The translations under genes and the position numbers were made by a program. A DNA stretch of 64,000 nucleotides from Silanimonas lenta DSM 16282 (lineage in GTDB: Bacteria > Pseudomonadota > Gammaproteobacteria > Xanthomonadales > Xanthomonadaceae). Of this stretch, positions 32,832-40,869 are shown in pieces. Positions within the stretch are counted from its first letter, which is position 1. Each line of letters opens with the position of its first letter. Below the pieces are notes generated by a model. The model was not told the DNA's origin. It ran no database searches and saw only the letters and a program-made list of their open reading frames with translations. The stretch spans positions 1 to 64,000 of the forward strand of contig NZ_AUBD01000001.1 of NCBI RefSeq assembly GCF_000429065.1, given 5' to 3'.

Positions 32832-35800
32832 TTACGCAAGCACCTGTCTGACGGCTCCCGCATTGCGTTGCAGGATGTTGAGGATGGTCTTCTCGCCCGC
32901 GGACGAGTTGAGGTAGTCGGCGGCCATCGCCGGGTCGATCACGTTGACGATGCGCACCGCCTGGCCCTGCGGTTGCGGTGGCGGCGCCTCGGGCACCAGC
33001 CCGCCGGCGGCGAAGGCGAGCCGGGGCCCCTGGATGCGCGGTCCGCCTTCGATGCCGTTGATCGCCTCCAGGAATGCCACGCCCACGCGCTTCACGGCGG
33101 CGGCATTGACTACGTACTCGCCGGCGGAGAGTCGTGCCGGGATCGAGTCGCTGGTGGAGGTGCCCGGGCCGGTGACGTAGCCGCCGCCGGCGAAGCCCTG
33201 AAACAACGACGAGACCAGCGATCCCAGGCTGAACCCGCCCGCGCCGCCGCCCCCGAACAGGCTGCCGAACAGCGCCTCGGCGAGCTTCTGCGAGGCGATG
33301 CGGTTGATGGCGGCGAGTACCGAGCGGGCGAAGTCGGCGAAGGCGTCCTTGGCCGATTTGGCGCCGCTGCCGATGGCCTCGAACATCTGCGCGAAGCCGT
33401 CCTGCACCGCCCCGTCGATGGCGACCGCCACGTCGTCCACCACGAGCTTCACCTGCGCGATCTCGTTCTTCCAGGCCTGCACGCGCGCCGCCGCCTCGGG
33501 GCCGATGGCCGCGGCGGCGGCCTCCAGTTGTGGCAGTAGTCCTTCCAGCGCCGCCCCGGTTTCCCGATGCAGCGCGAGGATCTGCTGGCGGGCCTGGGAT
33601 TCCGTGAGCAGCCCCGACTGGCGCTGCAGGTTGATCGACTCCTCGGATGCACGCATCCGGGCGAGCGCGTCGTTGAACTGGCGCTCGTAGTCGGCGAGAT
33701 CGGCGGCCGCCGACTTGACGTCGATGAGGCGCCCGACCGTGGCCACGCCTTCGGTGTCGCCCTCGGCACGCAGCCGCTCGATCAGCGTCTGGTACTGCCG
33801 CTCGATCGCCGCGCGTCGATCCTGGCTGGTCGCCGCCCCGGTGAGGTCGAGCAGTTCGTCGCGCACCTTGGCAAGCTCCTCGCGCAGCTCGCGCTCGGCC
33901 TGGGCGGCCTTGCGGGCATTGGCGACCTCGACGTCCGCGCGCTTGTTGTTGAGGACGGTGAGCTCCGCTTCGAGCTTGGCGACCTCGGCTTTCGCCTTGA
34001 GGCGTGCCGGTTCGTCCTTGCCGGTCTCTTGCAGGCGCTGCTGCTCCGCGAGCGAGACCTGCACGCGCCGGATCTCCGCATCGATCTCCTGCTGCTCGAT
34101 CCGGGTCTTGGCGGCGTAGTAGTCCTTGAGCGAGATCAGCCGGTCTTCGAGGGAGGCATCCAATGCCCGCGCCTGACGGTCCAACGCGTCCTTGAGGAGC
34201 TTGAATTCGGTCTCGGCCTGGGCCTGCACGAGGGCGAGCTTCGCTGCTTCGCCTCCCTTGTCGGGGGCGGACAAGGCCTGCGGCTGCGGACGGCCGAAGA
34301 CGCCCGGCTGGGTTTGCTCGGGGCGGATGCGCCGGGCGAGGGCTTGCGCGGCCTCCCCGACGTAGTCACGCGTGACGGCGTCGCGCACGGCTCCGGCCAG
34401 CTCCTTCCCGAAATCCCGCACCTCGCCGAGCTGGCGGCCGAGTGCTGCGCGCAGCGCCTGCAGCGAAAAGTCGCCGCTGAAGGCCGCGGCCACGTCCTGG
34501 CCCAAGGCCTTCGCCAGCTCTCCGATGTCGGAGAAGGCGTTACGAAAGCGCTCGACCAGGAAGGCGGCCGTGATGCCCACGACGCTGCCGATGGCGTTGA
34601 ACGCGCCGATGACGACGTTCACCATCGCGCGGACGGCCGTGCCGATGGCGTTCAGCGCGCCGACCATCGCCGCGCGCACGCGGACCCAGGAGAGATCGTT
34701 GGTGCCGACCAGCCTTCCTAAGGCTCTGACGACTTCGCCGACCTTCTCGACGACCAGGTCCCAGGCGGCGGCGACGATCTGCTTGATCGAGGCGGTCCTG
34801 CCGCCGAACTCGACCACGGCGTCGCGCGCCGAATAGAGTGCGCCCGCGAGCAGCCCCGCGGCGGTCACGATGACGCCGATGGGCCCGCCCAGGAGCGCGA
34901 GCACCCCGCGCAACAGACCCGCGGCGCGACCGAGCAGGGACGTGGACGCTACTGCCTGAGCCACGGCACCGGAAGCAGCGGTGGCTTGCAGCCGGGCCTT
35001 GGCCGCATCCGCGACCAGCGCGCCGGTGGCAAGCCCTTGCGCACGTGCCTGAGCCAGGGCGGCATCGGCGAGCCGCACCCGAGCGAGCGCCTCGGCTTCC
35101 AGCGTGCGCAGGTTGGCCAGGCGCGCGGCCGCTTCCGCCCGGGCGGCGGCAACACTGGTCGCGAAGGCGCCTGCCATCCGCCCGAAGGCGGCGACCAGCA
35201 CGACACCGGCCAGGTCGATCAGCAGCTCGAGATGCCGGGCGACGAACTGGATCGCCTGCGCCAGTCCCGCCGTCAGACCCGAGCTCGCGTCGCGTTCGCC
35301 AAAGGCCCGCTGGAAGGCGTTCTTCAGGCGGGTGAGCGCACCCGACACCGTATCGGGGAGGCTCGCGTACTCCTCGGCGAGGCGCGCCCGCTCCTTCAGC
35401 AAGGCGTCGAGCACGGCCTTCGAGGTGATCTTGCCTTCCTGGGCCAGGGCTCGCAGTGAGCCGAGCGGCACGCCCATGCCGTCGGCGATGGCCTGCGCCA
35501 GGCGCGGCGTCTGCTCGATGACGGAATTGAACTCCTCACCGCGCAGCTGGCCCGAGGCGAAGGCCTGCCCCAGCTGCAGCAGGGCACCGGCCGCCGCGTC
35601 GCTGGATGCGCCGGAGAGCGACACGGCCTGCCCGATGGCGTCGGTAGCCGCCAGCACGTCCGCCTGCGAACGCCCCAACGCCTGCACCGAGGGTGCGAGC
35701 CGCGCATAGAGGGTGATGGTCTCTGCCAGGGGCGCGCGGTTTTTCTGGGCGATCTCGAAGAGGGCCGCGTCGGCGCGGTTGAACTCCTCTTGCGAGGTGA

Positions 35801-36023
35801 CCGCGAGCTTGAGGCGCGCCTGCAGGTTCTTGTACTGGTCGGCGACCTCGACCAGTTCGCGCACCCCCAGCCCAAGGCCGATCGCGCCGCCGATGCGTGA
35901 GAGTACCTGGCCGACCTGGGCGGCTTCGCCGCGCAGGCGGGCGAGATTTCCCTGTACGGACTGGAAGGCCCGTCGCGTCTCATCGACGGCGGTGATGAGG
36001 ATCTGGGCACGGTTACCGGCCAT
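32832..36023 (-). CDS. Tail tape measure protein
   Basis: Predicted 1063 residues. Sets tail length and is ejected during infection. The N-terminus is the tape-measure domain (about 60-230): VADQYKNLQARLKLAVTSQE, LGRSQADVLAATDAIGQAVS and ASGQLRGEEFNSVIEQTPRL. A hydrophobic middle (about 370-490) contains membrane-like stretches (LLRGVLALLGGPIGVIVTAA). A long coiled coil follows (about 590-880; KAEVAKLEAELTVLNNKRAD). The C-terminus has the Gly-rich GSLFGGGGAGGFSLGSL and the AGGYVTGPGTSTSDSIPARL motif common to lambda-H-like proteins. It is the longest phage gene, as expected. Confidence 0.95.
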   Translation of the reverse strand: MAGNRAQILITAVDETRRAFQSVQGNLARLRGEAAQVGQVLSRIGGAIGLGLGVRELVEVADQYKNLQARLKLAVTSQEEFNRADAALFEIAQKNRAPLAETITLYARLAPSVQALGRSQADVLAATDAIGQAVSLSGASSDAAAGALLQLGQAFASGQLRGEEFNSVIEQTPRLAQAIADGMGVPLGSLRALAQEGKITSKAVLDALLKERARLAEEYASLPDTVSGALTRLKNAFQRAFGERDASSGLTAGLAQAIQFVARHLELLIDLAGVVLVAAFGRMAGAFATSVAAARAEAAARLANLRTLEAEALARVRLADAALAQARAQGLATGALVADAAKARLQATAASGAVAQAVASTSLLGRAAGLLRGVLALLGGPIGVIVTAAGLLAGALYSARDAVVEFGGRTASIKQIVAAAWDLVVEKVGEVVRALGRLVGTNDLSWVRVRAAMVGALNAIGTAVRAMVNVVIGAFNAIGSVVGITAAFLVERFRNAFSDIGELAKALGQDVAAAFSGDFSLQALRAALGRQLGEVRDFGKELAGAVRDAVTRDYVGEAAQALARRIRPEQTQPGVFGRPQPQALSAPDKGGEAAKLALVQAQAETEFKLLKDALDRQARALDASLEDRLISLKDYYAAKTRIEQQEIDAEIRRVQVSLAEQQRLQETGKDEPARLKAKAEVAKLEAELTVLNNKRADVEVANARKAAQAERELREELAKVRDELLDLTGAATSQDRRAAIERQYQTLIERLRAEGDTEGVATVGRLIDVKSAAADLADYERQFNDALARMRASEESINLQRQSGLLTESQARQQILALHRETGAALEGLLPQLEAAAAAIGPEAAARVQAWKNEIAQVKLVVDDVAVAIDGAVQDGFAQMFEAIGSGAKSAKDAFADFARSVLAAINRIASQKLAEALFGSLFGGGGAGGFSLGSLVSSLFQGFAGGGYVTGPGTSTSDSIPARLSAGEYVVNAAAVKRVGVAFLEAINGIEGGPRIQGPRLAFAAGGLVPEAPPPQPQGQAVRIVNVIDPAMAADYLNSSAGEKTILNILQRNAGAVRQVLA

Positions 36024-36100
36024 CAGGCCTCCTGCCGGGCCGCCCCAAAGGAGGCCTGCGCCCCCTCGGGGGGCAGCGAACGGAGTGAGCGTGGGGGCTG
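36024..36100. repeat. REP-like palindromic repeat inside the tail operon
   Basis: A 10-bp perfect stem (CAGGCCTCCT at 36024-36033, AGGAGGCCTG at 36049-36058) is followed by GCGCCCCCTCGGGGGGCAGC, then GAACGGAGTGAGCGTGGGGG. The second part resembles a type of intergenic repeat I associate with Rhodocyclales and Burkholderiales chromosomes. It fills the 84-bp gap between two tail genes and looks like an insertion. Confidence 0.65.
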
Positions 36101-36107
36101 ATTCATC

Positions 36108-36755
36108 TCAAACCTTCGACATTGCTTTACGGATGGCCGCCGTCAGGCGGGGAAGATCGCCTCGCACCGAGCGGGCGAGGTCGAACCGTTTTCTCAAGCT
36201 CACACGTCGCACGAGCACGGCGATGGGAATCTCCTGGCCGCGCCGCACGCGCCTGGCGCCGGTGCGCTCCCGCTCGGCACGACGAAAGCGCGCGAGCGGC
36301 CGGGCGTTCTCGGCGATGTTCTCGGCCATCAGGATCTGCCGGCCGTTCTTCTCGATGAAGAAGGCATTGCCGGAGCGCATCAAAGCATCGATCACCCGGG
36401 CGAACGCCTTGCGCCCGATGCGCCGGTGCTGCGGCAGCAGCGGGATGAGCATCCGCCCCCGGATCGTTCCGCCCTGTTCGTGGATACCCAGCCAGGGCAC
36501 CTTCGAGCCGATGTAGAGGGCCGGGAATTCCTCGGCCTTGCGATCGAACACCTTGGCGTGCATCGAGCGGAGGAACTTCGGCTTCACGACCTTGAAACCG
36601 GCGCGCATGTCGCTCCGCGCCCGCTCGGCCATCTCCTTGCCGGTGTCGCGCATCGCGCGGGCCACGGCGGTGTGGATCGCCTTGCGGGTGTCGCCCTGCC
36701 AGGCGCTGAAGCGCCGGCGATCCAGCAAGCCCTCAGCGACCAGATCGATCTTCAT
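36108..36755 (-). CDS. DUF6441-like tail-module protein
   Basis: Predicted 215 residues, start ATG at 36755 within the end of the frameshifted chaperone frame. Very basic protein with many Arg and Lys (FRRAERERTGARRVRRGQEI). GFKVVKPKFLRSMHAKVFDR, IGSKVPWLGIHEQGGTIRGR and QHRRIGRKAFARVIDAL are well-defined blocks resembling phage proteins of the DUF6441 family, which sit just before the tape measure. It may be a minor tail or tail-completion protein. Family assignment is from memory of similar proteins. Confidence 0.82.
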   Translation of the reverse strand: MKIDLVAEGLLDRRRFSAWQGDTRKAIHTAVARAMRDTGKEMAERARSDMRAGFKVVKPKFLRSMHAKVFDRKAEEFPALYIGSKVPWLGIHEQGGTIRGRMLIPLLPQHRRIGRKAFARVIDALMRSGNAFFIEKNGRQILMAENIAENARPLARFRRAERERTGARRVRRGQEIPIAVLVRRVSLRKRFDLARSVRGDLPRLTAAIRKAMSKV

Positions 36756-37334
36756 CACGCATGCCCCGATGGAGTTCGGTCTGGAGTTCACGGATGCCGT
36801 CGCGACTGCCCTGAGCGGCAGCGGTCATGACGGCAAGCCGGGTGGCGAGCCGTTCGTGTTCGAGGCGGCGATCGGCGGCGAGGAAGGCGTTCAGCTGGCC
36901 CAACGTGTAGCCGAGGATGTCCGGATAGCGGTGACCGCCCCGAATCAGGCGGGCGATGGCGTCAGCCCAGCCAGACGGCCGTTCAGACGCTGCGCCAGAT
37001 CGCCGACTTTCGGCGCGATCCGGCGCACGAAAAAATCCGCGTTCACCTCGAACACGGTCGCCGCCAGGGTGATGGCATCGTCGAGAGCCAGCGCGTCCAC
37101 CCACTCGCGCGGTTGGCGACTGGCGATCGCCAACGCGGTGAGCAACGCATCGCCGTGGTCCGAGAGCAAGGCGAGCCAGTCCGGTTCGCCCGCCAGTCGT
37201 TGCGCGAAAGGCTGCACGGCCTTGAGCATCGCCGGCAGCTCGCCGAGCACCAGCGGGCTGATCGCGAGGCGTTGGCCGGCCAGATCCACAACTTGAGGCT
37301 GCGGCACGAGAACATCCAGATCGGAGCCACTCAT
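36733..37334 (-). CDS. Predicted -1 frameshift product of the tail chaperone (lambda GT-like)
   Basis: The frame to 36733 has no start of its own after the upstream gene ends, but encodes a convincing protein (ADAIARLIRGGHRYPDILGY, TLGQLNAFLAADRRLEHERL). It can be reached by a -1 slip at TTTTTTC (minus strand, 37035 to 37029), where the zero frame reads GAT TTT TTC. The fusion would have 102 residues of the upstream frame plus 98 more, about 200 in all. This mirrors lambda G/GT, in which a small fraction of ribosomes shift to make the long tail-assembly chaperone. The position, between tail tube and tape measure, is exactly right. Confidence 0.7.
36945..37334 (-). CDS. Tail assembly chaperone (lambda G-like position)
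   Basis: Predicted 129 residues. ATG at 37334 has GAGGGGG seven bases upstream; the ATG at 37340 is too close to it. VVDLAGQRLAISPLVLGELP, LLSDHGDALLTALAIASRQP and LALDDAITLAATVFEVNADF are characteristic of siphophage chaperones encoded between tail tube and tape measure. They bind the tape measure protein during tail assembly and are absent from the virion. It carries a slippery site near codon 100 for the longer product. Confidence 0.85.
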   Translation of the reverse strand: MSGSDLDVLVPQPQVVDLAGQRLAISPLVLGELPAMLKAVQPFAQRLAGEPDWLALLSDHGDALLTALAIASRQPREWVDALALDDAITLAATVFEVNADFFVRRIAPKVGDLAQRLNGRLAGLTPSPA

Positions 37335-37345
37335 CGTCATCCCCC

Positions 37346-38098
37346 TCACAGCAGCACGACGCGGCCGAACTGGCCGAGGTCGCCGGCGGCGGGCTTGAGC
37401 GTGTCGGCCAGCACCTGGCCCGAAAGCTCGAACTTCAGCAGCTCGTCGGTGATGACCGAGAGCTCCTTGGCCGGGTTGATGGCCACGCGGTAGAGATCGA
37501 TCACCACCTCGCGGTTGCCGTCGGCGGTGTTGAGCCCCTCGAAGCGCACCCAGCGCTCGGGCAGCGGCTGGGTGAACATCGCGGTGACCGAGGCCGTGCC
37601 GTAGGCGTAGTCGACCTTGAAGGGCTCGACATAGGGTCCGCCGGTGGTGGCGTCCAGGATCGTGAGCGAGCCGTGTTTGGCGTTCACCGAGTACTGCGCG
37701 GCCGGCAGGGTCTTCGGGGTGGCGCTGGAGTCCTTCACCACCACCGACGAGACGTCCTGCTTGGCGAGCAGGTAGAGGCTGCCGGGGGTGACCGGGTTCG
37801 GCAGCGCCTCGGCGGTGACCGTGCCCGGGGTCTGGGCGGTGGTGGCGCCGTAGAGGGCGAGCGCCAGGTTGGTCGCGATGAGCTCCTCCAGCGTGCAGGC
37901 GAACTCGCCCTTCTTGGTCTTGATGAGCTGCAGATCGGTGAGGCGCTGGCCGCTCACCGACTCCTGGTGCTCCAGGGTCTCCACCGAGAGGGAGACCTTG
38001 AGCTCGGGCACGTTGCCCACGTAGGCCAACCCCTGCGGGTTGCCGAGTGCGTCGCGGGCGCCGATGTAGACGCGCCCCTGTCCGGAAAAGTACGGCAT
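37346..38098 (-). CDS. Major tail tube protein
   Basis: Predicted 250 residues. Siphophage tail tube subunit that polymerises around the tape measure. GRVYIGARDALGNPQGLAYV, PELKVSLSVETLEHQESVSG and KKGEFACTLEELIATNLALA are typical of this family. RWVRFEGLNTADGNREVVID near the C-terminus matches the same family. It sits upstream of the G/GT pair and downstream of head-completion genes, as expected. Confidence 0.9.
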   Translation of the reverse strand: MPYFSGQGRVYIGARDALGNPQGLAYVGNVPELKVSLSVETLEHQESVSGQRLTDLQLIKTKKGEFACTLEELIATNLALALYGATTAQTPGTVTAEALPNPVTPGSLYLLAKQDVSSVVVKDSSATPKTLPAAQYSVNAKHGSLTILDATTGGPYVEPFKVDYAYGTASVTAMFTQPLPERWVRFEGLNTADGNREVVIDLYRVAINPAKELSVITDELLKFELSGQVLADTLKPAAGDLGQFGRVVLL

Positions 38099-38100
38099 GG

Positions 38101-38295
38101 TCAGTCTCCTTTACGGGTCTTGATCGGGGGCTGGGGTTGGGAATCGGCCGGCCGTGCAGCTCCGCGCTCGATCAGCCCCCGCGCGGTCCCGCGCTCGATC
38201 AACCATTCCGCCGCTGCCTCGTCGAGATCGAGGATCTCGCCGGGGGCGTGGAGTCGGCCGGCGTGGGTGTGCGGTTCGATGAGTTCGATGTGCAT
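38101..38295 (-). CDS. Small hypothetical phage protein
   Basis: Predicted 64 residues. HIELIEPHTHAGRLHAPGEI then LDLDEAAAEWLIERGTARGL resembles short proteins (DUF7210-like) with a single winged fold encoded between head-tail connector and tail tube genes. The end is Pro/Gln-rich and basic. It may be a tail-tube accessory or head-tail joining factor; function unknown. It is 2 bp from the tail tube gene. Confidence 0.75.
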   Translation of the reverse strand: MHIELIEPHTHAGRLHAPGEILDLDEAAAEWLIERGTARGLIERGAARPADSQPQPPIKTRKGD

Positions 38296-38300
38296 GGTGA

Positions 38301-38729
38301 CTATCCTTTTTGGGTGAGGTCGGAGGCCAGGGTGCGGTAGCGGATCTCGTAGCGCGCGGGCACGGCCAGTGCTTGGCTGTCGGCGTCCTCCGTGTCCCAC
38401 TCGCAGTCGATCTCGCGCACGCCCAGGGCCAGCCCGCCGAGGCTCGGCTCGGCCATGAGCGCGCCGTGCGCCGCGACGATGAGCGCGTCGGCCACGTCGA
38501 AGGCGTCGTCTTCGCGCGCGAGCGCGACCAGCCTCAGCGTCAGGGCGCGGTCGAGCCGGTTGTTCGCCTGCGTGAGGACCTGATCGCCTTCGATGAACAG
38601 CAGGAGCGCGGGGCTCGCCTCGCGCGGGAGCGGCACGGTGGGCTGGCGATGCAGCGGCGTCGGTGCGATCGCGGGACCGATACGCGCCACGACCGCCCGG
38701 ACCAGACGCTCGCGGACGGAGGACGTCAT
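38301..38729 (-). CDS. Probable tail terminator / completion protein
   Basis: Predicted 142 residues. Position (after head-completion, before tail tube) and pattern (VRERLVRAVVARIGPAIAPT, RLVALAREDDAFDVADALIV, then LGVREIDCEWDTEDADSQAL) fit a lambda U-like tail terminator that caps the tail and joins it to the head. I see no decisive motif, so the role is inferred from synteny. Its start overlaps the preceding stop. Confidence 0.75.
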   Translation of the reverse strand: MTSSVRERLVRAVVARIGPAIAPTPLHRQPTVPLPREASPALLLFIEGDQVLTQANNRLDRALTLRLVALAREDDAFDVADALIVAAHGALMAEPSLGGLALGVREIDCEWDTEDADSQALAVPARYEIRYRTLASDLTQKG

Positions 38730-39007
38730 AGCCGGGTCAGCTTGGCCTGCATCTCGGAGCCGTCGCGCAGCTGGCGGACCTCGCGCACCCGATACGGGCT
38801 TCCTGCGATCTCCACCGTGTCGCCGGCGGCGAGGGTGAGCCAGGCGCTCGGGTACTCGAGGTGGTAGTCGCGGTTCAGTGCGAGCCCGTCGAGCGCCAGC
38901 TCATCCGGGGCGCTGAAGACGCACTGCACCGTGAGCGAACCCACCATGACGTCGGTGAGCAGCCCGGCGCGGCCGGCGGCCTCGTAAAGATCCGTCACCT
39001 GCGTCAT
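38726..39007 (-). CDS. Head-tail joining protein (FII-like position)
   Basis: Predicted 93 residues. A compact beta-rich protein (VQCVFSAPDELALDGLALNR, SAWLTLAAGDTVEIAGSPYR, VREVRQL) resembling the lambda FII / head-tail joining family, with the GDTVEIAGxPYRVREV block. Encoded immediately downstream of the capsid gene with overlapping stop and start (ATGA). Function is inferred from pattern and synteny. Confidence 0.8.
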   Translation of the reverse strand: MTQVTDLYEAAGRAGLLTDVMVGSLTVQCVFSAPDELALDGLALNRDYHLEYPSAWLTLAAGDTVEIAGSPYRVREVRQLRDGSEMQAKLTRL

Positions 39008-40011
39008 CACGCTGCCGTCAGCTTCACCAGCACACCGGGCCGGTGGCACATCGGCAGCGGGTTGCTCTGGGTGTGCAGATCGGTGCCGCGGTCGAACTTG
39101 CGCGGCTCCTGCTTGGCGTAGAGCGGCTGGCCGAGGGTGCCCACCGTCTCGTTGAAGTCGGCCGGGGCGAAGTAGGTGGCGAAGGTGTCCACCGTCCCCA
39201 GGGGGAAGGCGTGGGCCTCGCCCGCGGAGATGAAGCGGCGCGCGTTGCCGTTGGCGTCGGTCGCCTGGCCCCGGTACTCCTCGAAGGTGATGCCGGCGAA
39301 GACGAAGCCCGCGCGCACGTCGTTGATCAGGATCGCGCCCTGTTGCCACTGCGCGTAGGCTTCCTTGACCGACTTGTGGCCGGCGAGCTGACGGAAGAAC
39401 TCGGGCGAACACAGGACGTGCACGCCGGTCATGAACTCGCCCTTCAGGTTCTCCTCGATGTGGGCCAACACCTCGTAGCAGTGGCCCTTGACGTCGCTCG
39501 CGGCATTGGCCAGATCGAAGGCGATAGTGGTCGGCCTGAGATCGAACTCGTCGAACAGGTCGTAGATCGTGCTGCCGTCGGCGTCCAGGATCTGGCCCTT
39601 GAGCGCGCCCATGCGCAGGTGTTCGAGGGTGATCGCGTGCTTGTTGCGCATGGTCTCCAGGTGCCGCGCCAGCACGCCCGCCACGGCCTCCATTTCCGTC
39701 TCCGAGCCGAAGGCCCGGATGCCCTGGACCTCCTCGGGCAGGACCACGTCGTCGTGCGGGATGTGCGGGACGACGAAGGAACGCAACCAGCGCTGGCCGC
39801 GCTCGCCCACCGTGCCCGGCGAGCCGGGCGGCCGGGTGGGCAGCAGGTTCAGGCGCCCGGCGTACTCCTCGATGACGACCTGGCGCGTGCGCACGGGCTT
39901 GGCCGGAAACAGGTTCAAGGCTTCCAGCCGCCCGTAGCGGTTGGGGATCAGGTTGATGGCGGCGGTCAGGCTCGCCATCGAGAAGCCGGGGGAATCGAAG
40001 GGGTTGAGCAT
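39007..40011 (-). CDS. Major capsid protein (lambda E family)
   Basis: Predicted 334 residues, HK97-fold capsid subunit of the lambda E type. The N-terminus (MLNPFDSPGFSMASLTAAIN) is classic, as are VVIEEYAGRLNLLPTRPPGS and VPHIPHDDVVLPEEVQGIRA. The E-loop region is followed by GKGDILDADG-type and GVHVLCSPEFFRQLAGHKSV motifs, and the C-terminus ends NPLPMCHRPGVLVKL. Preceded by a hairpin and CTGGAG ribosome site. This is the most confidently identified head gene. Confidence 0.95.
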   Translation of the reverse strand: MLNPFDSPGFSMASLTAAINLIPNRYGRLEALNLFPAKPVRTRQVVIEEYAGRLNLLPTRPPGSPGTVGERGQRWLRSFVVPHIPHDDVVLPEEVQGIRAFGSETEMEAVAGVLARHLETMRNKHAITLEHLRMGALKGQILDADGSTIYDLFDEFDLRPTTIAFDLANAASDVKGHCYEVLAHIEENLKGEFMTGVHVLCSPEFFRQLAGHKSVKEAYAQWQQGAILINDVRAGFVFAGITFEEYRGQATDANGNARRFISAGEAHAFPLGTVDTFATYFAPADFNETVGTLGQPLYAKQEPRKFDRGTDLHTQSNPLPMCHRPGVLVKLTAA

Positions 40012-40028
40012 CGGGAGACTCCAGAAAC

Positions 40029-40055
40029 GACGAACCCGCCGAATGGCGGGTCGTC
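40029..40055 (-). terminator. Hairpin between decoration and capsid genes
   Basis: An 11-bp stem with one bulged A (arms 40029-40040 and 40045-40055, loop GAAT), followed leftward by GTTTCTGGAG, the ribosome site of the capsid gene. Nearly identical to the module at 25268-25302. It could tune expression of decoration against capsid protein. Confidence 0.6.
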
Positions 40056-40077
40056 CGAGGTGTGGGGAGGGGCGGAA

Positions 40078-40455
40078 TCAGGCGCTGTCGCGCACCACGA
40101 TGCCGCGCGCTTCGAGCTGTGCGATCGCAGCGAGCTGCTGCGCGGTGGTGATCCCCGCGGGCCAGACGAGCGCGTCTCGAGCGACGATGGCGTGGCGGGC
40201 GATCAGGATCGCGTCGTCGCGGTCGATCAGCGTCGCATCGACGGCCAGCGCGAGCACGCCCGCGGCAACTTCGCTGCCGTCGCCGGCCGCGGGGTCGAGG
40301 GCCTTGAGCTTGCCGGTGGCCGTCTCGCGGCCGACCACGGCGCCGAGCGGCAGGTTCTGCCCGGCGGCCACGGTCGCCTGCTCGCGCGAGTACAGATTCG
40401 GCGCCTCGTACTTCAGCAGGTCGCCGAGGTTGGGGGCTTGGGTGAGCGTGGGCAT
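40078..40455 (-). CDS. Head decoration protein (lambda D-like)
   Basis: Predicted 125 residues. Lambda D-type trimeric capsid-stabilising protein: LYSREQATVAAGQNLPLGAV, VGRETATGKLKALDPAAGDG and VAAGVLALAVDATLIDRDDA are the family pattern, in the usual place between the capsid protease and the capsid gene. Begins 3 bp after the protease gene ends. Confidence 0.9.
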   Translation of the reverse strand: MPTLTQAPNLGDLLKYEAPNLYSREQATVAAGQNLPLGAVVGRETATGKLKALDPAAGDGSEVAAGVLALAVDATLIDRDDAILIARHAIVARDALVWPAGITTAQQLAAIAQLEARGIVVRDSA

Positions 40456-40458
40456 GGC

Positions 40459-40869
40459 TTACTCCGTGGCAAGGGGTTCTCGACGGACGAGCTTCTTCAC
40501 GGCGGCGACCACGGGTGAGGCGGCCGGGTCGGCGCCAGGGGCGGCCCAGTCCTTGGGGCCGTGGGTCGAGCGCACGGCAGACTCCGTGCTGCGCTCAGCA
40601 CGCGCTTCGATCAGGGCGCGGCGCACCTCGGCTTCGGTGCGGCCGGCGGCGATGAACTCGGCGGCGCGCTCGGGGCAGCCGGCGATCAGGCACAGCTCGG
40701 CGATCACTTTCGCGGACTGCGCCACCTCGCGGCGGGCCTCAGCGGCCAGCGCTGCGACGGTGTCCGGGCCGAGCGCCTCGGGGGTGTGCTCGAACGTGCT
40801 GTCGGGTGACGCATCGGCTGGGGTGTGGGTTGGTGGGGTGGTTGGGGGATGGGTGGGGATGTCGGTCAT
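40459..40869 (-). CDS. Putative internal-start scaffold protein (Nu3-like)
   Basis: In-frame ATG inside the protease gene, preceded by CGAGGAA at a 9-base distance. The product would be 136 residues: a Pro/Thr-rich start (IPTHPPTTPPTHTPADASPD) and helical remainder (LAAEARREVAQSAKVIAELC), suiting a scaffold. Evidence is the ribosome site and analogy to lambda; it is not proven. Confidence 0.5.
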   Translation of the reverse strand: MTDIPTHPPTTPPTHTPADASPDSTFEHTPEALGPDTVAALAAEARREVAQSAKVIAELCLIAGCPERAAEFIAAGRTEAEVRRALIEARAERSTESAVRSTHGPKDWAAPGADPAASPVVAAVKKLVRREPLATE

